From an uncultured Lysobacterales bacterium (GTDB lineage Bacteria > Pseudomonadota > Gammaproteobacteria > Xanthomonadales > Xanthomonadaceae): DNA of 64,000 nt. Location: positions 35,434-99,433 of the forward strand of contig CAMPJI010000001.1 in assembly GCA_946886865.1 (NCBI GenBank), read 5' to 3'. Under the pieces are notes generated by a model. It was not told the DNA's origin. It ran no database searches and saw nothing but the letters and a program-made list of their open reading frames with translations. The stretch's first letter is position 1, and each line of letters begins with the position of its first letter. Positions 36,777-45,438 of this stretch are shown here, one piece after another. The translations under genes were made by a program, and so were the position numbers.

Positions 36777-38552
36777 TTACTTCGGCGCGGTATCGACGCG
36801 CAGCACCGGGTACAGGTTCAAGCGGTCGTCCCACGCGCTGTGGCGGCGGTAGAAGAAGTCCAGCCGCGCGGCGGGGTCTCCGGCAAATGCCTCGTCCTCG
36901 CGCACGCGGCGCTCGAACTCGGCCTTCAGTGCAGGATCGGCCGCCAGCATCTCGCGCGCCACAACTTCGGCCACGTACGGCTCCATGTACTCCTTGCGTT
37001 CGAAGTGGTTGTTGAAGAAGCCCCACGCGGCGAGCGAATCGGGTGCCTGCGGCTCCAGCATCGCGATCACGACGCGCGACAGGGGCTGGGCGACCGGGAC
37101 GAACAGTGCGCCGGCGCCCAGGTCGTGCGTCTCACCGGCCCACGTGCCTTCGAGCGTGAGCCGCTGGTGGCTCTCCAGCGGCCGTGCGGAGAACTCCACC
37201 GTGTCGGCGCGGAACGCCTGCACCGCGACGTCGTCCAGCGCCGCATCGAGCGTGCGGTACTGCACGCCATGCGCGTCCAAGCGCCCGGCCACCCAGTCCG
37301 CGTGCGTGGCCGGCACCAGATAGCCGGCACCTGGCGCTTCGATCACGCGTCCCGGCACCACGTCGTCGCGCAACGGGATGTTCCACACCTGCGGCGTGCT
37401 CTCGTCGTAGCGCGTCATCAGCGCGCCGGAGACATCCGACGGCGTGCGGGTGTAGGCATAGCCACGGAAGGGGATCGTCCGCGCGGCACCGGTCGCCTTG
37501 TAGTCCAGCGGCACGGGCGTGCCGGCGATGGCCGCGGCACGCGCGTCGGCCGCCTGCACCGCGTCCAGCCACTGCGCGCCGTGCTGCGCGACCAGTTCGA
37601 CCACCGCGACAATGGTGTTGCGGGTCAACGCCACGCGGGTCGGGTAGTCCTTCCAGGAGTGGGTTTCGACCAGCATTCCGAACCGGTTGCGCGTCGACAG
37701 GTAGCCTTGGGAGAAGCGCGGCGGCGCCGCGCCGTCCTCGATGCCCGAGGCCGGGTTGTCGTACTCGACGAACGAGGGGTAGAACGGCAGCGGCAGCGCG
37801 CCCTGGTCGGCCAGGCGGGCGATGGTGGCATCGCGCAGCTGCGTGCCGATCACCTGCAGCACCTCGTCGCCGCCGTGCAGCGGTTCGACCTGGATGGCGA
37901 TGTCGTGTTCGAACTGCGCGCCGTTGGTGGCGTGCAGGTCGGCGACCACCAGCGGGTCCCACGTGTCCAGCAGCGACAGCATCGCCCGCATCTCCGGCGC
38001 GTCCGCCTTCAGGTAGTCGCGATTGAGGTTGTAGTTCTGCGCCGTGGTGCGCCAGCCCATCTGCTCGGGCCCGCGCTGGTTGGGCCGGTTCCAGGCGCCG
38101 AAGCGCTCGTGCCCGTCGACGTTGAACACGGGCACGAACAGCAGCACCTGCTTGCCCAGCGCGCCTTCGGCCGCCTCGCCCTCGAGCATCTGCCGCAGCG
38201 CCAGGAAGCCGGCGTCCTTGCCGTCGATCTCGCCGGCGTGGATGCCGCCCTGCATCAGGGTGACGGGGATGCCGCGCTCGGCGGCCTCCCGGGCGGTGGA
38301 GGCGCCGGTGTCGGTCGCGACCAGCACGTGCATCGGGCGGCCCTCCGGTGTGGTGCCGAACGTTTCGCAGCGCACCCGGTCGGGGTAGCGCGCCGCAAAG
38401 GCTTCGCACAGCCGCGTTACCTCGTCGTAGCGCCCGGTCTGGATGAAGCCGCTGCGCTCGGCATGGGTAGTGAGCGGCGCCGTCTGCGGCAGGGCGGTGG
38501 CGGGCAGGGCGAGCAGGGCGGCGAGCAGCGCGGGGCGCAGGGTCGGGGTCAT
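36777..38552 (-). CDS. secreted M14 family zinc carboxypeptidase
   Basis: A 591-aa exported metallopeptidase. The signal peptide ends near ALPATALPQT. Zinc ligands are HAGE within GGIHAGEIDGKD (about 102-113) and the third His in ADLHATNG (about 207). The NYNLNRDYLK substrate-binding Asn-Arg pair is present. The long C-terminal region (about 330-591) is typical of the bacterial subgroup annotated simply as M14 family. The start is ATG 38552. The specific peptide substrate is unknown. Confidence 0.92.
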   Translation of the reverse strand: MTPTLRPALLAALLALPATALPQTAPLTTHAERSGFIQTGRYDEVTRLCEAFAARYPDRVRCETFGTTPEGRPMHVLVATDTGASTAREAAERGIPVTLMQGGIHAGEIDGKDAGFLALRQMLEGEAAEGALGKQVLLFVPVFNVDGHERFGAWNRPNQRGPEQMGWRTTAQNYNLNRDYLKADAPEMRAMLSLLDTWDPLVVADLHATNGAQFEHDIAIQVEPLHGGDEVLQVIGTQLRDATIARLADQGALPLPFYPSFVEYDNPASGIEDGAAPPRFSQGYLSTRNRFGMLVETHSWKDYPTRVALTRNTIVAVVELVAQHGAQWLDAVQAADARAAAIAGTPVPLDYKATGAARTIPFRGYAYTRTPSDVSGALMTRYDESTPQVWNIPLRDDVVPGRVIEAPGAGYLVPATHADWVAGRLDAHGVQYRTLDAALDDVAVQAFRADTVEFSARPLESHQRLTLEGTWAGETHDLGAGALFVPVAQPLSRVVIAMLEPQAPDSLAAWGFFNNHFERKEYMEPYVAEVVAREMLAADPALKAEFERRVREDEAFAGDPAARLDFFYRRHSAWDDRLNLYPVLRVDTAPK

Positions 38553-38654
38553 CGGCGGGCTCCAGTAGCGAAGGGCGGATGGTAAAGGACGTCGCCGGCC
38601 CCTTCCCTGGGCGCGTCCACGCCCTAGACTTCACGCTCCCGACGGAGCCCTCGC

Positions 38655-39287
38655 ATGCATACCCTGTACTACGCCCCCGGTGCCGCCAGCTTCGCGGTGC
38701 ACTGGCTGCTGCTGGAACTCGACATCCCGCACGAACTGCGCCTGCTCGACCTGAAGGCCGGCGACCAGAAGCGGCCCGAGTATCTGGCCCTGAACCCCGG
38801 TGGCGTGGTGCCGACGCTGGTGGTCGATGGCCAGCCGATGACGGAAGCCGCCGCGCTGCTGATGACGCTGGCCGACGCGCACCCGCAGGCCGGGTTGGCA
38901 CCGCCGCTCGGTGATCCCCGGCGTGCATCGCTGTATCGGTGGATGTTCCACCTGGCCAACGCGGTGCAGGCACAGTTCCGGCTGTGGTGGTACCCGCAGG
39001 AGGCCGCGGGCGAGGCGCACGCCGACGCGGCGCGCGACGCGGTGCGCCCGCGTATCGAAGCCGGCTGGGACCGCATCGACGCCCACCTGGGCGCGCATGG
39101 CCCGTACCTGCTGGGCGACGCGGTCAGCGTGGCGGATTTCTACCTGACGATGCTGATGCGCTGGTCGCGCAACATGCCGCAGCCGGCGACGTCATGGCCG
39201 CACCTGGCCGCGCACGCCCAGCGCATGCGTGCGCGTCCGGCCTTCCGCACGCTGTATGAGCGCGAAGGGCTTGAGGAGTGGGCTTGA
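38655..39287 (+). CDS. glutathione S-transferase family protein
   Basis: A 210-aa cytosolic GST. The N-terminal thioredoxin-like domain starts LYYAPGAASFAVHWLLLE, the cis-Pro motif is GVVPTLVVDG, and the C-terminal helical domain has SVADFYLTML. The start is ATG 38655, with GGAG about 9 nt upstream. The substrate is unknown. It stands alone, divergent from the M14 gene. Confidence 0.9.
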   Translation: MHTLYYAPGAASFAVHWLLLELDIPHELRLLDLKAGDQKRPEYLALNPGGVVPTLVVDGQPMTEAAALLMTLADAHPQAGLAPPLGDPRRASLYRWMFHLANAVQAQFRLWWYPQEAAGEAHADAARDAVRPRIEAGWDRIDAHLGAHGPYLLGDAVSVADFYLTMLMRWSRNMPQPATSWPHLAAHAQRMRARPAFRTLYEREGLEEWA

Positions 39288-39412
39288 GCCGTCTCGCTGC
39301 ACCGTTCGGGTAGCCTTGCCCGATTGCGTGATCAACCCGGTGCGGCCGTTCAATGCATGCGTGCGGCCGCACTTCACCGGCGACGGATCGCTGCCCTGGA
39401 CATTCCCATTCG

Positions 39413-40975
39413 ATGACGACCACCGCAGACACCGCCGCCGCCGCGGGCCGCATGCCGCGCCAGATCCCCTACATCATCGGCAACGAGGCGTGCGAGCGCT
39501 TCAGCTTCTACGGGATGCGCAACATCCTGGTGCCGTTCCTGGTCAGCAGCCTGCTGCTGGCCTACCTGCCGGAAGCCGACCGCGAGGGCGCGGCCAAGGA
39601 CGTGTTCCACACGTTCGTGATCGGCGTGTACTTCTTCCCGCTGCTGGGCGGCTGGCTGTCGGACCGGTTCTTCGGCAAGTACAACACCGTGCTGTGGCTG
39701 TCGCTGGTGTACTGCGCCGGCCATGCGTGCCTGGCGATGTTCGAGGACAGCCGCACCGGCTTCTACACCGGCCTGTTCCTGATCGCACTGGGATCGGGCG
39801 GCATCAAGCCGCTGGTGTCGGCGTTCGTGGGCGACCAGTTCGACCAGACCAACAAGTCCAAGGCGAAGATCGTCTACGACGCGTTCTACTGGACGATCAA
39901 CTTCGGCTCGTTCTTCGCCTCCCTGCTGATGCCGATCTTCCTGCGCAGTTATGGACCGGCCGTGGCCTTCGGCATCCCGGGCATCCTGATGGGCCTGGCG
40001 ACACTGATCTTCTGGATGGGGCGCGGACGGTACGTGCACGTCCCGCCGTCGCCGCCCAATCCCGACTCCTTCCTCCGCGTTGCGCGCACCGCGCTGTTTG
40101 CGCGCGCTCCCGGACAGTCGCGGCCGGGGTTGGTCGTGGCCACCATCGGCGTGGTCCTGGCCATCGCGGCCCTGGCGCTGATTCCGGCGCTCGGGTTCGT
40201 GATCGCGGCGGTCAGCGCGCTCGGCCTGCTGATCGCGTTCGGCGGCATCGGCACCTCGATACAGCTCGAGCGCGCCCGGGGCGTGCACCCGGATGCGGCG
40301 GTCGAGGGCGTGCGCGCCGTCCTGCGCATCCTGATCGTGTTCGCGCTGGTGACGCCGTTCTGGTCGCTGTTCGACCAGAAGGCCTCCACCTGGGTCCTGC
40401 AGGGCGATGCGATGAGCAAGCCCGACTGGTTCCAGCCGGCGCAGATGCAGGCGCTCAACCCGATGCTGGTGATGCTGCTGATCCCGTTCAACAACTTGGT
40501 GCTGTACCCGCTGCTGCGCCGCGCCGGCTGGGAGCCCACCGCGCTGCGACGCATGGGGTTCGGCATTGCATTCTCGGGCCTGGCGTGGGTGGCGGCCGGC
40601 GCGATCCAGCTGTGGATCGACGGCGGCGACCCGGTGTCGATCACCTGGCAGGTGCTGCCCTACGTGCTGCTGACCTTCGGCGAGGTGCTGGTATCGGCGA
40701 CGGGGCTGGAGTTCGCCTACAGCCAGTCACCGCCATCGATGAAGGGGACGATCATGAGCTTCTGGCTGCTGTCGGTGACCTTCGGCAACCTGTGGGTGCT
40801 GATGACCAATGCCGCGGTGCGGAACGACGCCGTCACCGCGCAGATCGCCGGCACCGGCCTGAGCGAGACGGCGTTCCTGATGTTCTTCTTCGCCGGGTTC
40901 GCGTTCCTCGCGGCACTGGTGTTCGGCTGGTACGCGCGCCGCTACCCGATGCAGGACTACTACCGGACGGCGTGA
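39413..40975 (+). CDS. POT family proton-dependent oligopeptide transporter
   Basis: A 520-aa MFS transporter for di- and tripeptides with about 12-14 membrane helices. The POT signatures are present: NEACERFSFYGMR on helix 1 and FYWTINFGSFFASLL on helix 5. GSGGIKPLVSAFVGDQF follows helix 4. The start is ATG 39413, with no evident SD; an upstream extension is unlikely because it lacks homology. It fits with the exported peptidases of such bacteria (compare the M14 peptidase nearby), though the two are not in one operon. Confidence 0.93.
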   Translation: MTTTADTAAAAGRMPRQIPYIIGNEACERFSFYGMRNILVPFLVSSLLLAYLPEADREGAAKDVFHTFVIGVYFFPLLGGWLSDRFFGKYNTVLWLSLVYCAGHACLAMFEDSRTGFYTGLFLIALGSGGIKPLVSAFVGDQFDQTNKSKAKIVYDAFYWTINFGSFFASLLMPIFLRSYGPAVAFGIPGILMGLATLIFWMGRGRYVHVPPSPPNPDSFLRVARTALFARAPGQSRPGLVVATIGVVLAIAALALIPALGFVIAAVSALGLLIAFGGIGTSIQLERARGVHPDAAVEGVRAVLRILIVFALVTPFWSLFDQKASTWVLQGDAMSKPDWFQPAQMQALNPMLVMLLIPFNNLVLYPLLRRAGWEPTALRRMGFGIAFSGLAWVAAGAIQLWIDGGDPVSITWQVLPYVLLTFGEVLVSATGLEFAYSQSPPSMKGTIMSFWLLSVTFGNLWVLMTNAAVRNDAVTAQIAGTGLSETAFLMFFFAGFAFLAALVFGWYARRYPMQDYYRTA

Positions 40976-41067
40976 GTCCACGAGCGAGCGCGTAAGGTGA
41001 CGCCAGGGAGGCGCGCACTTCGTGTCCCGCCCCGCATGCCCCATTCCCCACTATTCGAACATTACCG

Positions 41068-41673
41068 ATGCTGACCCTGATCCTGATTGCCGTGACCGTG
41101 CTGGTCACGTGGCTGGCCTTCAACAACCCGCGCCTGCTGGACCGCCTGATCCTCTGGCCGCCCGCCATCGACCGCCAGCACCAGTACGACCGGCTGCTGA
41201 CGCACGGCTTCATCCACGCGGACTGGCAGCACCTGCTGTTCAACATGGTCACGCTGTTCTTCTTCGGCCGCTTCGCCGAGCAGGTGATCGGTTCGATGAT
41301 CGGCCCGGTGGGCTTCGTGCTGTTCTACCTGTCGGCCATAGTGATTGCGATCCTGCCGACCTACCTGCGCCACCGGCACGACGCGCAATACCGCAGCCTG
41401 GGCGCCTCGGGCGCGGTGTCGGCGGTGCTGTTCGCCTTCATCCTGGTGCAGCCGTGGTCGCTGATCTTCGTGTTCTTCCTGCCGGTGCCGGCCATCCTCT
41501 ACGGCGTGTTCTACGTCGGCTACTCGTTCTGGATGGACCGTCAGGGCAGTGACAACACCAACCACAGCGCGCACCTGTCGGGCGCCATCTACGGCGTGCT
41601 GTTCATGCTGTTGATGGAGCCCCGCATCGCAGGCCTGTTCCTGGAGCGGCTGGCCAGCCCGTCGTTCGGCTGA
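41068..41673 (+). CDS. rhomboid family intramembrane serine protease
   Basis: A 201-aa polytopic protease. The catalytic Ser is in GASGAVSA (about 111-118), the catalytic His in NHSAHLSGAIYG (about 168-179). THGFIHADWQHLLFNM gives the HxxxN oxyanion segment. There are six hydrophobic helices. A hairpin follows the stop. The substrate is unknown. Confidence 0.93.
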   Translation: MLTLILIAVTVLVTWLAFNNPRLLDRLILWPPAIDRQHQYDRLLTHGFIHADWQHLLFNMVTLFFFGRFAEQVIGSMIGPVGFVLFYLSAIVIAILPTYLRHRHDAQYRSLGASGAVSAVLFAFILVQPWSLIFVFFLPVPAILYGVFYVGYSFWMDRQGSDNTNHSAHLSGAIYGVLFMLLMEPRIAGLFLERLASPSFG

Positions 41674-41674
41674 C

Positions 41675-41698
41675 GCCCGGCCAGCCGGTCGGCCGGGC
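41675..41698 (+). terminator. GC-rich hairpin after the rhomboid gene
   Basis: GCCCGGCC pairs with GGCCGGGC across an 8-nt loop, starting 2 nt after the stop. It lacks a U-run, so termination is likely but unproven. It also sits near the stop of the convergent small gene. Confidence 0.45.
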
Positions 41699-41725
41699 TC
41701 CGTGCGGCGGTCGCCGTGCCGCGCG

Positions 41726-41920
41726 TCACGCGGCCAGCGGGCAGGGGGCCGCCACCGGCGCCAGCTGCTCCCCGTAGGCCATTGCGAACCGGCTGTAGAC
41801 GATGGCGTCCAGCCGGGCCAGCTCCTCGCTCTCGCGGCCCTGGCAGGCGACGTCGTACAGGCGCTCCATCAGTTCCTCGTCGCTGGCCGACTCGATCGGG
41901 TGGTGGTGCAACACGTTCAT
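41726..41920 (-). CDS. small hypothetical protein (64 aa)
   Basis: A short acidic, probably helical protein: ESASDEELMERLYDVACQG, then ELARLDAIVYSRF. It has no signal peptide, membrane span or known motif. ATG 41920 has only a weak AGGGG upstream. Coding is supported by the plausible amphipathic composition and by the lack of any competing frame. It converges on the rhomboid gene. I do not recognise a family. Confidence 0.5.
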   Translation of the reverse strand: MNVLHHHPIESASDEELMERLYDVACQGRESEELARLDAIVYSRFAMAYGEQLAPVAAPCPLAA

Positions 41921-42218
41921 GGCGGTCTACCCCTGGATGTCTGTTTCGTGATCCCCGTACCGGAACCGCAGCAGATTTCGTGCCATAGCGCCCGGTCGGC
42001 GAACCTGCAGGTCGTCGCCGCCGGCATCGGCCGGTCGCGGCGCATGCCCGCACCGGTTCCAACGTCAGCGGCTGACCTTCCGGGTCACTCCTGGACCGGC
42101 ATGGCCCCGGGTGTGACAGCCGCCGGCGCTCACCCGTCCTGAAGGTTTGCCGTGTTACGACGCACGGGCCGGCGGCTTCGGCTGCCCGAGCCCGTCCACG
42201 AGCCCACAGGAGGCACGC
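41921..42218. other. 298-bp intergenic region with no recognised element
   Basis: This region lies between two divergent starts. No gene, hairpin with T-run or good promoter was recognised, apart from the ACAGGAGG that serves the next gene at its right end. Confidence 0.4.
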
Positions 42219-42968
42219 ATGGCGACCCGGAAAGCCGCCAAGAAGACCGCCAGCCCGGCCCGCAAGGCCGCTAAAAAGGCATCCCCCGCGCGCAAGACCG
42301 CGAAGAAGGCCGCAGCCTCGAAAGCCGCGACGAAGAAGTCGGCCACGAAGAAGGCGACCACCAAGCGCGTGGCCGCGAAGAAGCCGGCGGCCAAGACGGC
42401 CGCGAAAAAGGCGGCGAAGAAAACGGCCGCCAGGAAGGTCGCGAACAAGACGGCTGCCAAGAAGACGCCACGAAAGGGTAGCGCCGAGACACCCCCTAAG
42501 AAGGCCACCGCCCGAAAGTCATCCGCCTCGAACGTGGCCAAGAAGCCGGCCAAATCGACGCGCGAGACCGTCGCGAAGAAGGCGGTGCGGAAGTCCACGG
42601 TCAAGTCGGCAGCCCGCAAAACCGCCTCAGCGCGAGCGCGCACGCCTGCGAGGGGCACGACGCCTGCGACTTCGCGCAAGGCCGCGACGGCCAAGCGTGC
42701 CCGCGCCGGCCAACGCGGGATCACGCCCGAGCAGGCGCTGGAGAACACGCGGAAGCTGCTGGAGGCCAAGCAGGCTCATGATCGCGAACCGCCGTCCTGG
42801 CAGCAGCTCGGCGGCGCGGGCGCGCCGGTGCCCGACGCCGGCTTCCAGTCGACGGAGGCTGCGGACAAGGCCGAGGAGCTGCATGCGGCCGAGAGTCGGA
42901 TGCAGGCGATCCAGGGCAGCATCGGCACGCACGGCCGGCACAAGCAGGGCAAGCGCGACAGCCGCTGA
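42219..42968 (+). CDS. histone H1-like Lys/Ala-rich protein
   Basis: A 249-aa protein. Residues 1 to about 165 are degenerate KKA/KKT/RKAA repeats, extremely rich in Lys, Ala, Arg and Thr, like bacterial histone H1-like or AlgP-type DNA-binding proteins. The last 80 residues form a more ordinary conserved domain: GQRGITPEQALENTRKLLEAKQAHDREP cut by Pro, then AESRMQAIQGSIGTHGRHKQGKRDSR. The start is ATG 42219 behind ACAGGAGG. Nucleoid binding is expected from composition only. A GNAT gene follows 68 nt downstream with a strong SD, so the two may be co-expressed. Confidence 0.85.
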   Translation: MATRKAAKKTASPARKAAKKASPARKTAKKAAASKAATKKSATKKATTKRVAAKKPAAKTAAKKAAKKTAARKVANKTAAKKTPRKGSAETPPKKATARKSSASNVAKKPAKSTRETVAKKAVRKSTVKSAARKTASARARTPARGTTPATSRKAATAKRARAGQRGITPEQALENTRKLLEAKQAHDREPPSWQQLGGAGAPVPDAGFQSTEAADKAEELHAAESRMQAIQGSIGTHGRHKQGKRDSR

Positions 42969-43000
42969 AGGCGGTTGACCCGGACTTCACCACCACACAC

Positions 43001-43022
43001 GGTCGGCCCCCACGGGCCGGCC
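43001..43022 (+). repeat. hairpin between the H1-like and GNAT genes
   Basis: GGTCGGCCC pairs with GGGCCGGCC (one T-G pair) across loop CCAC. The stem ends 2 nt before the AGGAGG of the next gene, so it could modulate translation of the GNAT gene or stabilise the upstream mRNA. It has no T-run. Confidence 0.4.
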
Positions 43023-43036
43023 TTCAGGAGGTTTGC

Positions 43037-43324
43037 ATGGGCGATCAGGCCCCGCCGATCCAGCACGACCCGGACGTCCACCGGTTCGCAACCACCGTCG
43101 AGGGCGAGCGCGCCTACATCGACTACCGGCTGGAGGGCGATGTCATGACCCTCACCCACACCTGGGTGCCGGAGGCGATCGGCGGCCGCGGCATCGCCGG
43201 CCGGCTGGTCCGGCACGCGCTCGACCATGCCCGCGCCAACGGACTGCGTGTGCACCCGGCGTGCTCGTATGCCGACGCCTGGATGCGCCGGCATCCGGAG
43301 GTCGAGGACCTGCGGGCGTCCTGA
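43037..43324 (+). CDS. small GNAT-fold N-acetyltransferase (YjdJ-like, 95 aa)
   Basis: A minimal GNAT protein in the short YjdJ-type clan. The acetyl-CoA loop lies in AIGGRGIAGRLVRHAL (about 48-63), followed by a HPACSYADAWMRRHPE tail typical of the clan. ATG 43037 has AGGAGG 7 nt upstream. The substrate is unknown. It follows the Lys-rich histone-like gene on the same strand. Confidence 0.88.
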   Translation: MGDQAPPIQHDPDVHRFATTVEGERAYIDYRLEGDVMTLTHTWVPEAIGGRGIAGRLVRHALDHARANGLRVHPACSYADAWMRRHPEVEDLRAS

Positions 43325-43389
43325 CCGGACGGGGGCGTGCGCAGGCCCGGCCGGGCACGTCGCCGACCCCGTGTCCGCTGACATCCCCG

Positions 43390-43418
43390 GCGACAGCCGG
43401 CGGCGCGGTGCGTAGAAT
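43390..43418 (+). promoter_or_regulatory. promoter with -35 GCGACA and -10 TAGAAT (17-bp spacer), leaderless start
   Basis: The -35 candidate is 43390-43395 and the -10 is 43413-43418. ATG 43425 lies 6 nt after the -10, at the predicted transcription start. This is the best-formed promoter seen in the window. Confidence 0.5.
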
Positions 43419-43424
43419 TCCGCA

Positions 43425-44585
43425 ATGTCCATCCATGCCGCCGCTTTCGACGTCCTCCCCATCCAGGTCTGGACGTCCCGCCCGGACGGCACGCTCGACT
43501 ACGTCAATCCCGCCGTCACCGACTACTTCTGCGTGACTGCCGCCAGTGTGCTGGCACACGGTTGGAAGAACCTCTGCCACCCGCATGACCTGATCGAGGC
43601 TGTCCAGCGCTGGGCTAGGTCGCTGGAGAGCGGCGAGCCTTACGAGGTCGAGTTCCGCCTGCTGCGCGGCGTGGACCGACAGTACCGCTGGCATGTCGCC
43701 CGGGCCTTCCCGGTGCGCGACGGCAGCGGGGCGGTCACCGGCTGGGTCGGCACCAACACCGACGTCGATTTCATCAAGCGTGCGCAGGAACTCGGGCAGG
43801 CCACCGCCGCCCGCGCGCAGATGGCACGCGAGCGGTTCCGGCTGCTGCTGTCCCAGGCGCCGGTGGCCATCACGGTGACCGAGGGGGCGGAGCACCGCGT
43901 GGAGCTGAGCAACTGGCGCGCGCGCCAGGTCGTGGGCGGACGCAACGTCGAGGGCCTGACGCTGGCCGAAGCGTTCCCGCACCTGGCCGGTCATGACGCG
44001 CTGGAGCGCCTGGACCACGCGTACCGGACCGGCGAACGCCTCGAAGAGCGCGAGGTCGCCCTGGACCTGGATCGCGACGGTGATGGCGTGCTGGTGCCGT
44101 GCTGGTTCGACACCACCGTGGAGCCGCTGCGCGATGCGGGGGGCGAGGTCAGCGGGCTGATGCTCGTCAGCGTCGAACTCACGGCCACGGTACTGGCCCG
44201 GCGCGAGGTGGAGCGGTTGCTGGCCGAGCGTGCCGCCGTGCTGGAGCACCTGCCCGACGGCGTGATCATCACCGATGCCACAGGCCGCATCACCTTCGTC
44301 AACCGCCGCGCGGAAGCGTTGCACGGTTGCGCGCTGCTGGATGTCCCGCCCGAGCACTACGCCGACGCCTACAGCCTCTACACCGAGTCGGGCGCGCCAC
44401 ATCCCTTCGACGAACTGCCTCTGGCCCGTGCGATCCTGCGCGACGAAGTCGTGCGCGGCGGCCGATGGCGAATCCGCCGCAGCGACGGCAGCGAAGTGCT
44501 GGCCCAGGGCGACGCCCAGCCGCTGTGGTCGGCCGACGGCCACAAGATCGGTGCGGTGCTGGTGATGCGCGACGTCACCCCCTGA
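43425..44585 (+). CDS. triple-PAS protein without an output domain
   Basis: A 386-aa soluble protein made of three PAS domains: about 5-120 (PIQVWTSRPDGTLDYVNPAV, with a PAC end WVGTNTDVDF), about 145-260 (less typical), and about 270-386 (LEHLPDGVIITDATGRITFVNRRAE to IGAVLVMRDVT). It ends right after the third PAS, with no kinase, GGDEF, EAL or helix-turn-helix. The stop is 19 nt before rluF, so co-transcription is likely. A sensory adaptor or signal-binding protein is possible. A short coiled stretch links domains 1 and 2. Confidence 0.85.
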   Translation: MSIHAAAFDVLPIQVWTSRPDGTLDYVNPAVTDYFCVTAASVLAHGWKNLCHPHDLIEAVQRWARSLESGEPYEVEFRLLRGVDRQYRWHVARAFPVRDGSGAVTGWVGTNTDVDFIKRAQELGQATAARAQMARERFRLLLSQAPVAITVTEGAEHRVELSNWRARQVVGGRNVEGLTLAEAFPHLAGHDALERLDHAYRTGERLEEREVALDLDRDGDGVLVPCWFDTTVEPLRDAGGEVSGLMLVSVELTATVLARREVERLLAERAAVLEHLPDGVIITDATGRITFVNRRAEALHGCALLDVPPEHYADAYSLYTESGAPHPFDELPLARAILRDEVVRGGRWRIRRSDGSEVLAQGDAQPLWSADGHKIGAVLVMRDVTP

Positions 44586-44604
44586 CTGCCGGCGTGCCAA
44601 CGAC

Positions 44605-45318
44605 ATGCGACTGAACAAACACATCAGCGATACCGGCGCCTGCTCGCGCCGCGAAGCCGACCGCCTCATCGCCGAGGGTCGGGTCACCATCAACGGCATG
44701 CGCGGCCGGGTCGGCAGCGAGGTGGGCGAGGGCGACACCGTGCTGGTGGACGGCCAGCCGCTGCGCACGCGCACCGCGGCCAAGGGCAAGCGCCGGCACG
44801 TCTACATCGCGCTCAACAAGCCGGTCGGCGTCGTGTGCACCACCGAGTCGGGCGTCAAGGACAACATCGTCGATTTCGTCGGCCACGAGCAGCGCATCTT
44901 CCCGATCGGGCGCCTGGACAAGGATTCCGAAGGCCTGATCCTGCTGACCAGCAACGGCGACATCGTCAACGACATCCTGCGTGCCGAGAACAAGCTGGAG
45001 AAGGAATACCTGGTCGGGCTCAACCATGCCGTGACCGACGAGTTCCTGCGCGGCATGGCGCGCGGCGTGCCGGTGCACGGGCAGATGACGCTGCCGTGCA
45101 AGACCGGTCGGCTGGGCAAGTTCGGCTTCCGCATCGTGCTGGTGCAGGGGCTCAACCGGCAGATCCGCCTGATGGCCCAGCACTTCGGGCACCGGGTCAA
45201 GCGCCTGGTCCGCGTGCGGATCGGCAACGTCAAGCTGGCGCACCTCAAGACCGGCCAGTGGCGCAACCTGACCGATGCCGAGTTGCAGCGCCTGCTGCCT
45301 GGCCGCACCGACTGGTGA
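44605..45318 (+). CDS. rluF: 23S rRNA pseudouridine synthase RluF
   Basis: A 237-aa RsuA-family pseudouridine synthase. The N-terminal S4 RNA-binding domain is MRLNKHISDTGACSRREADR. Next is the linker ALNKPVGVVCTTE, then the catalytic Asp in GRLDKDSEGLILLT (about 100). GLNRQIRLMAQHFGHRVKRLVRVRIG is characteristic of RluF, which modifies U2604. The start is ATG 44605. It is downstream of the PAS gene. Confidence 0.92.
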   Translation: MRLNKHISDTGACSRREADRLIAEGRVTINGMRGRVGSEVGEGDTVLVDGQPLRTRTAAKGKRRHVYIALNKPVGVVCTTESGVKDNIVDFVGHEQRIFPIGRLDKDSEGLILLTSNGDIVNDILRAENKLEKEYLVGLNHAVTDEFLRGMARGVPVHGQMTLPCKTGRLGKFGFRIVLVQGLNRQIRLMAQHFGHRVKRLVRVRIGNVKLAHLKTGQWRNLTDAELQRLLPGRTDW

Positions 45319-45438
45319 ACCGCGTCTCCTGATCCGCACGCGACGGGATCCACGCGGCGCCGGCAGCGCGCCGCGCGTAGATCGCCGCGTCACATCGCCG
45401 CCCCTATCGTCCCCGACAGCCACAAGGAATTGCAGTCG

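Noticed and set aside
42219..42968. Eukaryotic histone gene acquired by transfer
   Set aside because: Lys/Ala-rich H1-like proteins are common in bacteria, and the codon use and C-terminal domain are bacterial in character.
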